Positions 1 through 10,326 of a stretch of DNA of 64,000 nt are shown piece by piece. Source of the stretch: Fennellomyces sp. T-0311. Lineage: Eukaryota > Mucoromycota > Mucoromycetes > Mucorales > Lichtheimiaceae. Positions within the stretch are counted from its first letter, which is position 1; every line of letters begins with the position of its first letter. Below the pieces are notes generated by a model that did no database searches, had not been told where the DNA came from, and saw only the letters and a list, made by a program, of their open reading frames with translations. The stretch is from the NCBI GenBank assembly GCA_025266875.1, contig JALLLT010000023.1, forward strand, positions 186,001-250,000. Reading direction: 5' to 3'. A program made the translations under genes and the position numbers.

Positions 1-848
1 AATACGTACTTTCTCTATAGACAGCTTCAAGTATAAAATAAAAAAAAACCATAAAGAGATTCACAATTTTATGTTTGCGAAGTCTGGTTATTCAACTAAA
101 GCCATTGCGCGACAACCCTCCACTGAATATCGATAGTTGATTTTGCTAGGAATCTTGTCTGAGGACAAGTAACTATTGTTTATCTTGGCGTGGATTGCAG
201 TTCTATAATCTTTCAAAGTTCAGCTGTCATGGATCATGGCTAAAAGTGCTGGAAATATTAAGAGATGCATCAGTCAGACATTTCCTACTTTTACAACCTG
301 ATATAATAATTGCGGCTCAACTTATTATCCTACAGTACATATATTTCTCTTTATATAAAATACGGCGATCTTTATTTTGATGTGAATACAGCTCATATCC
401 CTTTTTATCATACTGCATATTTTACGTAAACAGGTGAAAATTATATCAAAAGCTCTCGCAAACTTGCTCGTTCGTTCAAAAGAGTATGCATTGTTACTTA
501 ATAAAAAACTCATTTGGTATTGGATAGATGCGTGTTAACAAAAAAAATTATACTGACTTGTTGCTATTCGTTACTCTATATATAAAGGAGCAGTTGAAGA
601 CTGTCTGAAAATTATCGGTCATGGAAACGTCCCACATTTTTGTGTTAATGCCAGTCATCAATCAACAGCCAGATAAAGTAAATTGGTTTATTCATGGTAA
701 AGCAGAAAGAGCAATCGGCGATTGTAACTACGTGTTCTGATAAACAATTTATTCGAAATACATCACTTGACCAAGTAAGAAATCAATGTGATGTATTTCA
801 GAAAGTATCCATCAAAGGAAACGCCATAAAGTTGATCGAATGAAATAA
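1..848. other. gene-free, AT-rich stretch
   Basis: No open reading frame with coding character, splice pattern or recognisable motif on either strand. It lies downstream of the first SANT gene, which ends at 849 on the minus strand, so the right part is probably its 3' UTR. Confidence 0.5.
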
Positions 849-1712
849 CTATGAAAGGTTCTCAGAAGCGCTACCGTCAGGAGAACGGCTTCGACGAGAC
901 CGTGACGAATAAGCCTTCTTTAGGTTCAATTTTCCGATACCGGCAGCCTTCTTGTTTTTGTTCTTGACAACCTTCCCCTTTGACTTTTTGCTTGACGCAG
1001 TTTCTCTCAATGACGGTTCCATGCGACGCCACTTGCTCTGGACCGATCCAATAGAGCGTTTCAACCTTCTTGCAATTTCGCTCCAAGGAATTGCGCGATC
1101 AGTACACATTTCCACCAACAAATCCTCTTCTTCTGGCATCCATCGTTTGACACTGTATGTTCTCATGTGTCCTCGCACATAGTTCTGTTTTTTCATAGTA
1201 ACAACATTAGATCATACTGGACAACAAGCATAAGACTTCTTTTTACCCGATTACGATCTTTGGCTTTGGCATCCTGCCTGCCACGCTCTTTCTGTCTCTC
1301 CGACATGATTTCCTCGTAATACTTTTGGCACGATTCAGGAGGATGATGGTTGTATTCAGTCGTACTAATATCTTTGGAAATTTCATCCCAATCGGCTGGG
1401 GGATCCATGGCGCGCAACTTGGCCATACGTCGACGTTGAGGAAGGCTCCAAGGAGGTGAGTTTTCTCGAATCCTCCTGAGATCGTATCGCCTCTTCTATA
1501 TATATATATAATTTAAGTATCGGGTAAAAAAAAGATACACGTCTTACTGTTGCCATAGTAGGTTCATGTTTTTCAAACAGTAGACGACAAGCATTGGGTG
1601 TGTGACGATACTCGATTGTATTGGCAATCTTATCCCAGTTCCAATACTTGTTTTCCAGTTTGGCATTGAGGACTGTTTCACGGTCTTGCTTGCTCCATTT
1701 AATTTTAGGCAT
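849..1712 (-). CDS. three-repeat Myb/SANT-like DNA-binding protein, copy A
   Basis: Three exons on the minus strand: 1712-1548, 1495-1247 and 1184-849, both introns phase 0, giving 249 residues. Each exon carries one Myb/SANT-like repeat. The third is the most canonical, with tryptophans 19 and 18 residues apart (W-MPEEEDLL ... PW-SEIA ... KW). In the first two the last tryptophan is replaced by other aromatic or hydrophobic residues. A lysine-rich tail (around KGKVVKNKNKKAAG) looks like a nuclear localisation signal. The likely role is nuclear DNA binding; no target is known. The start is the ATG at 1712, just downstream of a TATA box. A close paralogue follows in the same orientation (2316-3159) with identical intron positions and phases, so the pair arose by tandem duplication. 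Confidence 0.8.
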
Positions 1713-1770
1713 GGTCAACGAAAAAGTGCTGAGAAGAAAAAAGCAATAAATCGCTCAACACTCAACTCTT

Positions 1771-1778
1771 TATTTATA
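1771..1778 (-). promoter_or_regulatory. TATA box of SANT gene A
   Basis: The minus strand reads TATAAATA about 60 nt upstream of the ATG at 1712. The spacing suits a core promoter with a short leader. Confidence 0.55.
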
Positions 1779-2315
1779 CATACTGACAATCGTATTTCAA
1801 ATCAGCGGCGCCGCCTTGCCTTTAAACTGTCGTCACTTATTTAACTTTGGCATAGAAAGGGTATACTTTTTGCATTGATAGAATAACTCTATGTGTGTAA
1901 TTTTTACCCTGTACGTCCACATTATAGTTTATAAACCTGATAGCTTTGACGACAAAATATAAGTAGTGATGTCTGGTGCACATGTTAATACCTGATGGAT
2001 GTGTACTAACTTAAAACAGGCCCATGTCATTTACCGAGTGGGACATTTTATCAAATGACCATTCAACCCTCAAACTCCATCGGTTAAAGACAGAAATAGA
2101 TGATTAAGACGCATATCATAATATGACAACTCTGAGAAACTTGCAGGTAGCAAGTGTTTGCTCTACCTGTGGGAGCCAGAAGAAAAATAGTAGTGACATG
2201 TTGCGCAATTGTTCCAGTATAATATTTCATCAGAGAACTAAAGTGTGACATCGATGTATATCAGACAAGCATTCCATGAAAATATAAAGTTGACTCATTG
2301 GAGAAAAAGAGTGAA
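1779..2315. other. spacer between the two SANT genes
   Basis: No gene seen. It should hold the distal promoter of copy A and the 3' end of copy B, both on the minus strand. Confidence 0.5.
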
Positions 2316-3159
2316 CTATGGAACACCAGAACGTGAAGCGATGGCTTTCTTCTTGGAGCTCTTCTTCCCAATTCCAGCTGCCTTCTTGTTTTTGTCCTTC
2401 ACAACCTTCCCTTTTGCCTTTCTGGTGGAAGAGACTCCCTTCAAATCCATGCGACGCCACTTGCCTTGAACCGATGCGACAGTTCGCTTCAGTCTCTCTG
2501 CAATTTCGGCCCATGATATTGTGCGGTTGGTGCACAACTCGAACAAAAGTTCCTCTTCATCTGGAGACCATCGTTGAGTAACCCAGGATGTGAGTCCTTC
2601 AGCGCGTGTCATCTATTTTCATAACAACATGACTTTTTTAAACAAAAATGTGCTGTGTAATACCGCAATGTATTTTACCTGTTCACGGTTCTGGCGTGCA
2701 GCTTCAGACGCAGCTTCCGCCCTGCCACGTTTCTTCTCTTTAACTGACATGATCTCATTGTAGTATCTTTGGCATGAGGTAGGAGGATGGTAGTCGTATT
2801 CATCCTTGCTGATTTCCTGAGCAATCGTCTTCCAACTGGTTGGAGGCTTCATACCGCGCAACTTGGCCATGCGTCGGCGTTGAGGAAAGCTCCATGCAGG
2901 AGAACTCTCGCGAATTCTTTTGATATCATACTTTTTTTTCTAAATGAAGTTGTTTTAAGTATTTTTGGTAAATGCATTGAATTCATAGTCATACTGTTTT
3001 GATAGCAGGGTAGCGGTTCTCGTACAAAAGACGACAGGCATCGCGTGTTTGGCGATAATCGATTGTACTAGCAATCATGTCCCAACTCCAATAAGGGTTG
3101 TTCAGCTTGGCATTGAGGACGGTTCTGCGATCCTCAGGAGTCCACTCTACTTTGGGCAT
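2316..3159 (-). CDS. three-repeat Myb/SANT-like DNA-binding protein, copy B
   Basis: Minus-strand exons are 3159-2995, 2939-2679 and 2612-2316, all junctions phase 0, giving 240 residues. Exon 1 has exactly the same length as in copy A (165 nt). The paralogues share the segments RRRMAKLR, the third Trp-based repeat (QRWSPDEEELLFELC ... WAEIAERLKR ... GKWRRM) and the basic tail KGKVVKDKNKKAAGIGK. By eye roughly half the residues match; the charged C-terminal tail differs most. Nuclear DNA binding or chromatin association is inferred from the repeats. The start at 3159 follows a TATA box at 3205-3213. Confidence 0.8.
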
Positions 3160-3204
3160 GGTTCAGCAAAAAAAAAGGCACGGAGTAATAGACCACGCGT
3201 GCCC

Positions 3205-3213
3205 CTTTTTATA
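3205..3213 (-). promoter_or_regulatory. TATA box of SANT gene B
   Basis: The minus strand reads TATAAAAAG about 45-55 nt upstream of the ATG at 3159, the same arrangement as in copy A. Confidence 0.55.
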
Positions 3214-4612
3214 CTGGCTAGCTACCATCGTGCTGACAACTTCATTGTCTTATTGTCGCACTTTTTCGGCACTTTTACCATGGAGCAAATTTACTTTTTA
3301 CTGTGGTAGTATATTCCTCGGTGTAGTAGTTTTGATATTCGCTGTATGGCGACATCACTACCGGAGTACATATTGCTAACGTCAGGTCCAGCCCAATCCA
3401 GTATAATGGTGGAATTTTATATTATGTAATGATAGATTAGTATAACTTATCTGGGGTCATTGTGTTATCTTGATCATCTATAATCACAACTGTTGCTTCA
3501 ACAATTAGCAATCACCATTAAGGAAGTTTACATGAAACATGTCAACTTACTCGTGCTGTGCCATTGGATACTAGAATTGCTTTGACAGAGATCAAGCCGG
3601 TATAGATTTTTAGAGCCAAATGCATACGTACTTAGCAGTACTTTGGTTTAAAACAGATGTAAAATACATGGGCCGAATGATGGTGCGCAAGCACTTCATG
3701 AGCAGTTCTTGCATGAATGTGTCATTTACACTGATACATAATTAGAAATGCTCCTGTGGCATAACTCCGGTATCTACTATAGAAAACAAACCAGAGTCTC
3801 TTTCTTGAGTAACAAAGGTAGCGACAATAGAACATGTGGACCGTTGTCCTTTGTAAAAGCATTTAATGTTGTAACTACGCTCGTCATTGCGTATGCGGAT
3901 GGGAGTAGAAAGAACCTGCGGCTGATTTAGGCTAATATAATACAACATTCAGAGTACACATGTGCTTATATTATGTAGTTAATCACAAAAGGCTTTTCCC
4001 CTTAGCAACTGGGATGATGCCGTATATGCTACGGGAATCTACCTCGAGAAGCAATATGAGTTTTATCGGAAAATAATGTGATATATACGAAGCAAACGAA
4101 TTGATCATCAGCTCGATCAGTTTTTAGAACAAAAGTTGCAAAAAGACAGTCAAGCGTCTAGGAATTTCAGCCTGATGCAGAAAAAAGCTGATTATGTACG
4201 TATTACTTACTATAATGACCCTTCTTCTCTTGTGACTGGTTTAAAGCAAACTTGAACGAGGACAAATACTACTACTTTCAAACAATAGTATTTGGAAAGA
4301 ACGAATGTGTGCAAGACTGTACTGATTTCGCTGCAAAGGAAAAAAAGAATCGGTAAGGACATGTATTTGGTCGACTCTACTTGCTGGCTTAATGTAGTTA
4401 CTATATGGAAAGCCAGCGGCGACGCCACGTACAAGGGTTAGAGCTGATAGAAACTAGAAGCGTTATGGTGATGCTTATACACTATTTATCGATGCCTGAG
4501 GCGTTGCTCGACAACCATTCTTTTACCCCTGAATATGTATGTATGACGACGTATAAGCATACACTATTCCCCTGTGCTAAAATTTCTCTTTTTTACCAAA
4601 ACTTTTTTTTAT
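3214..4612. other. 1.4 kb intergenic region
   Basis: Divergent intergenic region between SANT gene B (minus) and the nucleoside hydrolase (plus). Only short frames lacking coding character or credible splice partners were seen. Confidence 0.45.
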
Positions 4613-6159
4613 ATGAGAATCGGTCACTATTTTCTATCTGGTTTGCTTTCATTGATCCATGTTGCAAATGCCATCGGTGAGAAAGTAACATTTCGAGAAA
4701 ACTATCGGGAGCCCATTATCATTGATACCGATCCGGTAAACTCTCTTTGTTTTGCTTAAGCACATAATTTACATATGACTCAGGGAGTGGATGATGCATT
4801 CAACATGTTTTTTATGATGCTGTCTCCAGAAGTGGATGTGCGAGCAATCACATTGACTTACGGCAACACCAATCTTGAGAATGTAGAGCGGAGTGCAGTG
4901 ACACTGCTGTGTACTCTATATGAGCATTACAAGTACATGGATTGGCCTATACCAGATGAATTTCCAGTACTGTCCCCAGGTTGGTGGCTACAACAAAAAC
5001 CATTCTAATGGCTGCTTATTCACATTTGGATATAGGAAGTAATGGTCCTTTGGAACCAGAGTACTCTATACCTGCGCAATTTGGCGGAAAAGACGGCATG
5101 GCTGATATATTTACAAATGTATGAATGCAATCATGTTGGCTATTCCCAGTAACGTTGAATAAAGATATTAAGGGTATTTATAGGGCGCCAGAGCATTGGA
5201 AAGACGATATCCACCAAGGAAAGGACAAGGAATGCTTTTTCAGGAGCACGCCGCGGGATGCAGCCAACGAAATTCTGCATCAACTTAAACAGGCACCTCC
5301 TCTCACAGTGAGTATCTTGGCCGTGGGACCACTAACGAACCTTGCTGTTGCCTATCAACGTGATCCAGTAACATTCAGTCGAGCCAAGCGGCTGGTTATT
5401 TTGGGAGGGTAATGGCTTACCATCACTTTAAATAACAAGAGAGACCAAGACTGAATATATAAGCAGAGCTGTCAATGGTCCTGGCAACACTACACCATTT
5501 GCTGAGGCTAATTTTGCTTCTGATCCAAAAGCAGCAATGATCATCTTTGGCGTCTCAAAAGGGTTTAATCTCACTGGTGATCGTTTTGAGCGGGTCGAAA
5601 ATCAACAAGAAGCTCCGGTTGAAATCATCCTTCTCCCCATCGAAGGTACGCTTACAATTCTTAACTGAACCGATTTTGACAGAAAGCAAACAAAGCTGGA
5701 CGGTCCGACATTGCAATTACCAAGCAGGTGTATGAAGAACGCATGGAACCTGTCAAGACGCCCATTAGTCGAATACTCGGCGCAATGCATCAAGAACGAC
5801 CTGATTGTAAAGATAAAGGAGATTGTCAGTATTACCATATGATGTAAGAGTCATTTGTGATGTACTGGGAAGCAGCTGAAGAATATATCAGTTATGATCC
5901 ATTGGCGGGGCTACTGCTGCTCGACCTGATAGGCAACAGGTTTGACGATCACTGGACATCATGCTTTTACGATCTACGGGTGGAAACGAGGGGAGAATAC
6001 ACCATGGGGCAGACTGTGTACGACCAACGACGTCCCACGATCCAGAGACAAGCTCCGTGGAACGAACAGCACAGCAACGTCCAAGTGATTCTTCGTGGGA
6101 ACGGAGCACGTTATCATGACATATTGATGGACCGACTGTTCCCAAATTCACACACATAG
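4613..6159 (+). CDS. secreted inosine/uridine-preferring nucleoside hydrolase
   Basis: Seven exons: 4613-4735, 4784-4979, 5036-5118, 5173-5408, 5464-5645, 5687-5843 and 5892-6159, giving 414 residues. Residues 1-20 form a hydrophobic signal peptide ending ...HVANA, so the enzyme is probably secreted or vacuolar. The signature DTDPGVDDA, which binds calcium and ribose in this family, is cut by intron 1 between P and G. Later family blocks are present: ILGG, NGPGNTTPFAEANF and, near the C terminus, YDPLAG and VETRGEY. The enzyme splits the N-glycosidic bond of ribonucleosides to give base and ribose, a salvage or scavenging role. The exon 4 and exon 6 acceptors (AAG in both) were chosen to keep frame and are the least certain. 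Convergent with the zinc-finger gene at 6366. Confidence 0.88.
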
Positions 6160-6205
6160 TTGGACCTGATCTGATTACGTTATAGGCAAGGAATTGTGCG
6201 ACAAT

Positions 6206-6211
6206 AATAAA
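6206..6211 (+). terminator. polyadenylation signal of the nucleoside hydrolase
   Basis: AATAAA lies 47 nt after the stop codon of the hydrolase and well before the end of the convergent zinc-finger gene. Confidence 0.5.
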
Positions 6212-6365
6212 AGAAGAAAAAAAGTTTCGGTGTTTTTTTATTGGCGGTGGTCTGTAAACAAGCGAGAGAGAGCGAGAGAAAAAAAGGGGGGCGCTGGTAA
6301 TTCATGAAGATGCATCTGCCCCTAAGTTTTTTTTTGGCTGTTTATAATGTAGTATATAAAATATT

Positions 6366-7283
6366 CTATCGGGGGAAGATCCATCGCACTTCTGGACGCT
6401 GGGGAAGTAATGGGGGTGCTTCGCTGCTCAGCTGGTGGTTTTCGCTATTGGTATCGCCATTGTCGTGGACGCGTAAAGTGTGGTAAACCAGGTCATCGCG
6501 CGTGGCATAACTTTTACGATGGGCGGTACAGTTAGCGTAGACACAGCTATAAGGTTTTTGATCATGGTGCATCTCGGCCACGTGTTTAATGACATTTGTC
6601 TTTCGAGGAAAATGTTCGTGACAACAAGGGCAATGAAGAGGATGATATATCGAGTTGATCAGCGCTTCGGAAGCTGGAGACAGTGTTTGGCGCGGCGTAA
6701 CAGTAGTAGGAGCTTGAAGGGTTGAAGAAGAAGAAGGGGCTGATTGTTGCGCAAAGGATTTTGCGGTATGGATTTTGAAAGCGAGCGAGGAACGAGAAGG
6801 CTTTCGGGCGGCTTGTTTGGTAGAAGGTGGATGGTCTGCAATGAGGTAGGAAGGTTTGCGAGTGGTTTGTTGAAAATAGCCCAGCGGAGGGTGGAGTCGA
6901 TAGTGCATGAACGGTGGCTCTGGCTGGACATGTTTGAGCGGTGCCTGATGAATCAAATGAGAACGACTCAGATGAAATCTCAGGGCGGCGCGAGAGGCAA
7001 AGCTGAGCTCGCAGTGGGGATGCAAACATCGATGACGACGGGTGCTGCGGTGAGCCGTGCGTTGGTGATGCTTCGATTCAGCGATCGTTGGCGATACCTT
7101 GTCGCATGCGCTGCAAATAAGTGGTGGATACGTGATATCGATCAACGACAATAGCGAAAGGTACGGGTTATCGATGGTCAACGGGTTGTAGCTTCGTTTG
7201 CGATAAAAGTCGGGAGGTGGGTAGTAATCGTGTGTTGCTGGCCCTGAAGCGGGAAATGTGGCATTAGCGAGATTGTGTTCCAT
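6366..7283 (-). CDS. C2H2 zinc-finger protein (four fingers)
   Basis: Single-exon frame of 305 residues. Two pairs of fingers are separated by about 110 residues rich in Ser, Pro and basic residues. Finger 1: C57-x2-C60-x12-H73-x4-H78. Finger 2: C86-x4-C91-x12-H104-x4-H109. Finger 3: C218-x2-C221-x12-H234-x4-H239. Finger 4: C247-x4-C252-x15-H268-x4-H273, with an unusually long Cys-His spacing. Likely a nuclear DNA- or RNA-binding regulator; no orthologue was recognised. The N terminus is Pro/Tyr-rich. It is transcribed divergently from the LRRC40-type gene across 500 bp. Confidence 0.82.
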   Translation of the reverse strand: MEHNLANATFPASGPATHDYYPPPDFYRKRSYNPLTIDNPYLSLLSLIDITYPPLICSACDKVSPTIAESKHHQRTAHRSTRRHRCLHPHCELSFASRAALRFHLSRSHLIHQAPLKHVQPEPPFMHYRLHPPLGYFQQTTRKPSYLIADHPPSTKQAARKPSRSSLAFKIHTAKSFAQQSAPSSSSTLQAPTTVTPRQTLSPASEALINSIYHPLHCPCCHEHFPRKTNVIKHVAEMHHDQKPYSCVYANCTAHRKSYATRDDLVYHTLRVHDNGDTNSENHQLSSEAPPLLPQRPEVRWIFPR

Positions 7284-7783
7284 GCCGTGTTCGTGCTTCT
7301 TTCAATGCAAGGATGATGATGTCTTCATCAAGTAAGGAAAGAAAGGAGGAAAAAGTTAGAAGTAAGAGGTGGAACGTAAGCGATAATAATATGTGTGTGT
7401 GTGTAGCCAGTCACCTTTGGCCGCACATTATTTTTTTTCGCATCATCAAAACAAAAAAAGCAAGTGCATGAAAGTGTGTCTTCTGGTCACCAACCTCGCA
7501 ACCGTCGGCATAGTTACTTTGAAAACGGGCCCGTCCCATTTGTTGCCATGGCTGATCCAGGTGCTGTTGCTGAACACAGCTTTGGCTTCGGTGTTTCTCA
7601 TTGCCCGCCCAGTTCTTTGCAAATAGGCCACTTTTTTTAACCTTGTGAGTTCATTCGACGTTACACAAACGCTATTTTCCGATTTCTTTTTCTTTCTTGC
7701 AGCACTTTTTCCCCCTAACAGAAAGCGACATACCCCTTCTCTTTCGACTACGTATACCCTTTTTTTTCTTCTTTAGCAAAAAA
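7284..7783. other. divergent promoter region with probable 5' UTR intron
   Basis: Serves the zinc-finger gene (minus) and the LRRC40-type gene (plus). It is T/C-rich towards 7783. A GTGAGT donor at 7645 and a pyrimidine-rich TTGCAG acceptor ending at 7702 would make a 58-nt intron in the plus-strand leader; a second acceptor-like CTTTAG ends at 7776. A short GT repeat lies at about 7392-7403. Confidence 0.35.
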
Positions 7784-10108
7784 ATGCAAAAGAGGTCGTC
7801 CACTATACAGCCTCGGCCAACCAAGGCATCCATGTTACGTCAACAGGGTGGTCCTTTGTCAAGACCAGCAAGTGCTGCGTCCACCACCACGCCAGCACCA
7901 CCGAAAAAGACAGCAAGCAAAGCACAGGCTTCAGAGGGGATCCGAGCGTTTATGGCCACGCAACGTGCAGTTGCTGCTCAACGTAAAAAGACAACGGCAA
8001 ACGAACCAAAGGACGAGCGCCCAAAGATTCGCGTAATGACAGGCGCTGAACGCTATTCTTACAATGACTCCGATCCTTTTGCTCAAGAACAGCAAAAGCC
8101 AAACTTGAAATTGCAAACACTCATTCGTCAAGCGAAATCCTCGGGGAAATTAAACATTTCAAACCGGGATCTCGATCGTGTTCCTGACGAAGTGTGGTCC
8201 ATGTAAGGGTTTATTATTTTCATGCTGTGCTCTGTTTTGCTTATAACGGTTAAAAGGTACCATGTGGATCCAAACAAGATCGTGGTGGACTTTAGTTCAG
8301 CATCGGATGACGCGTGGTATGACCAAAACGAGCTCACCAAGTTTATCGCCGCGGATAACAACATCAGTGAGATTGATGAGCGGATTGGTCAAGAATTTGG
8401 CGCATTGACTACGTTGGATGTAAGCATTTTTGGAGGAGTTCATTTATGCAGACGAGAGGTTAATGGGCAAGATAGTTTCGAAACAATCGGTTGGAGGCGT
8501 TGCCAAACTCATTGAGTCAGCTGCAACAATTGACAGTGCTTCATTTGTCACACAACCAATTGAGCGTCATTCCACCGCCCATCTTTGAGTTGTCGAAACT
8601 ACGCGACTTGGATCTATCCCATAACCAATTGAAATCGGTGCCTCAAGAGATTGAGAGACTATCGCACCTCGAGATCTTGAATCTCAATGACAATGGATTG
8701 ACTCGGTTGGCGGATGGGATCGGACAACTGGCAAAGTTGCGCAAACTGTACTTGAATCAAAACAGTTTGGTGGAACTTCCAGTGGCACATCTCCTGGCCA
8801 ATTGGAAGAGATTGGACGAGTTACACCTGTTCAAGAATCAGTTACGGGTCCTTTTCCGAGGTATATATATATATAAAACAGTCGCAAAAGTTGCTGGTAG
8901 TACATGCGCACTAAATGCTGGATACATAGATACGTTGAACGAGAACGTTTCGTGGCCATCGCTGACTCGATTGGATGTACGACAAAACAGCTTGACGCAG
9001 ATCATTGAAGGAGAAGGACAGGTATCGCTCCCTAAACTCAAAGAGCTCTTGTTGGCGTACAACCAGCTGTCACAGGAAAATGCCGGATTAGAATTGGTTG
9101 TGGATCAGGCACCTGCAATCCAAACACTCGATCTTTCATCCAACCTGTTTTCCGAAATCCCCGACGCAGTATTGAATCTGGAAGAACTGCAACGGCTGGA
9201 TGTAAGCTCCAACCATTTGCGTCTCTTGCGACCGGATCTAGGCAAATTGCAACATTTGGCTGTGCTCAGTTGGGAAGGCAACCCATTGCGTTCCGCACCA
9301 AGAAATGTCAGTATGGCTGAATTGATCGAATCCCTCCGCTCCAAAATGACTTTGCAAGGGGATACGGAAGAAGAAAATAAGGAGTCATCGTCTGCCCCAT
9401 TGTCGCCGCCACCGCGACCCGTGTTGCCACCTGCACCAGACAGTCGAGCTAGCGGAACACTTGATTTATCGCAGCAAAAGTTGACGGATGTCGACCCAGA
9501 AATGCTCACAGGCAATCCAGCTACACTTCAACTGCATCACAATGCGTTGGAGGAAATACCCCAGTCGCTTAATTTCTTTGCAGCAACGCTCGTCCACGTG
9601 AATCTAGACCACAATCGACTCAAGTCACTTTCATTAACGTCGTCAACGGTGTTTCAATCGCTCAAAACCTTGTCCTTGTCGAATAATCGGATTGCTGAAC
9701 TTGTTGTTGGTGATGGAAGCATTGCATTTCCGCAACTGGTGGAATTAAACGTCAACATTAATGCACTGACAAGTCTGCCGGAGAATCTTTCGGAGTACTT
9801 GCCATCGCTCCGTACGTTGAAAGTCAACACCAATCGCATTGATAAGATACATCCGACAACATTGCAAAACTTGCAGGTGATTGATTTGGGCAACAATGAT
9901 ATCGCGTTTCTCCCACCCGAGATCGGACAGATCGGAACCATCCGGGAGTTGATACTCTATGGCAACAGGTATAACTCTGGCAATAATTTTTAATATAATT
10001 TATTTGTAACCATGGTAATTTTACAGATTCCGCATCCCACGTCCGGCTGTACTGGACCAAGGCACGGGAGCCGTGCTGGAGTTTCTCAGACGACGCCTTG
10101 GAAGCTAA
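7784..10108 (+). CDS. LRRC40-type leucine-rich repeat protein
   Basis: Five exons: 7784-8202, 8257-8419, 8476-8860, 8930-9968 and 10027-10108, giving 695 residues. The first ~115 residues are low-complexity and basic. LRRs of the LxxLxLxxN type then run to the C terminus, broken by a Pro/Ser linker (around SSAPLSPPPRP). The N-terminal segment SSGKLNISNRDLDRVPDEVW, the block WYDQNELTKF, the internal EGNPLR and the final block FRIPRPAVLDQGTGAVLEFL match the layout of animal LRRC40, so this is a confident family call. The function is unknown beyond protein binding. Intron 3 (8861-8929) is 69 nt and stop-free, so it could be retained without a frameshift, but its removal restores normal LRR spacing. 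Confidence 0.85.
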
Positions 10109-10289
10109 AAGAGTAAAAAAAAGCTGGGCTTATACTTTTTTTTTATACCGAGAATAAAGTTAGGACGATTAGAACCAGTAGTATTCCAAACAATCGGCAG
10201 TACAGATATACCGTTGGCAACTTACGTCATCGAATTTTTTCTTATGGAGGACTTCAGCTGTAGGATCCGATCCATAGGCTTCCTTTTTT

Positions 10290-10297
10290 TATAAATA
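10290..10297 (+). promoter_or_regulatory. TATA box of the GSK3 gene
   Basis: TATAAATA lies 30 nt upstream of the proposed ATG at 10327, which implies a very short leader if transcription starts about 30 nt downstream. Confidence 0.45.
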
Positions 10298-10326
10298 TTC
10301 CAAAAAAGAGGGCGCGGTCGTTGGGC

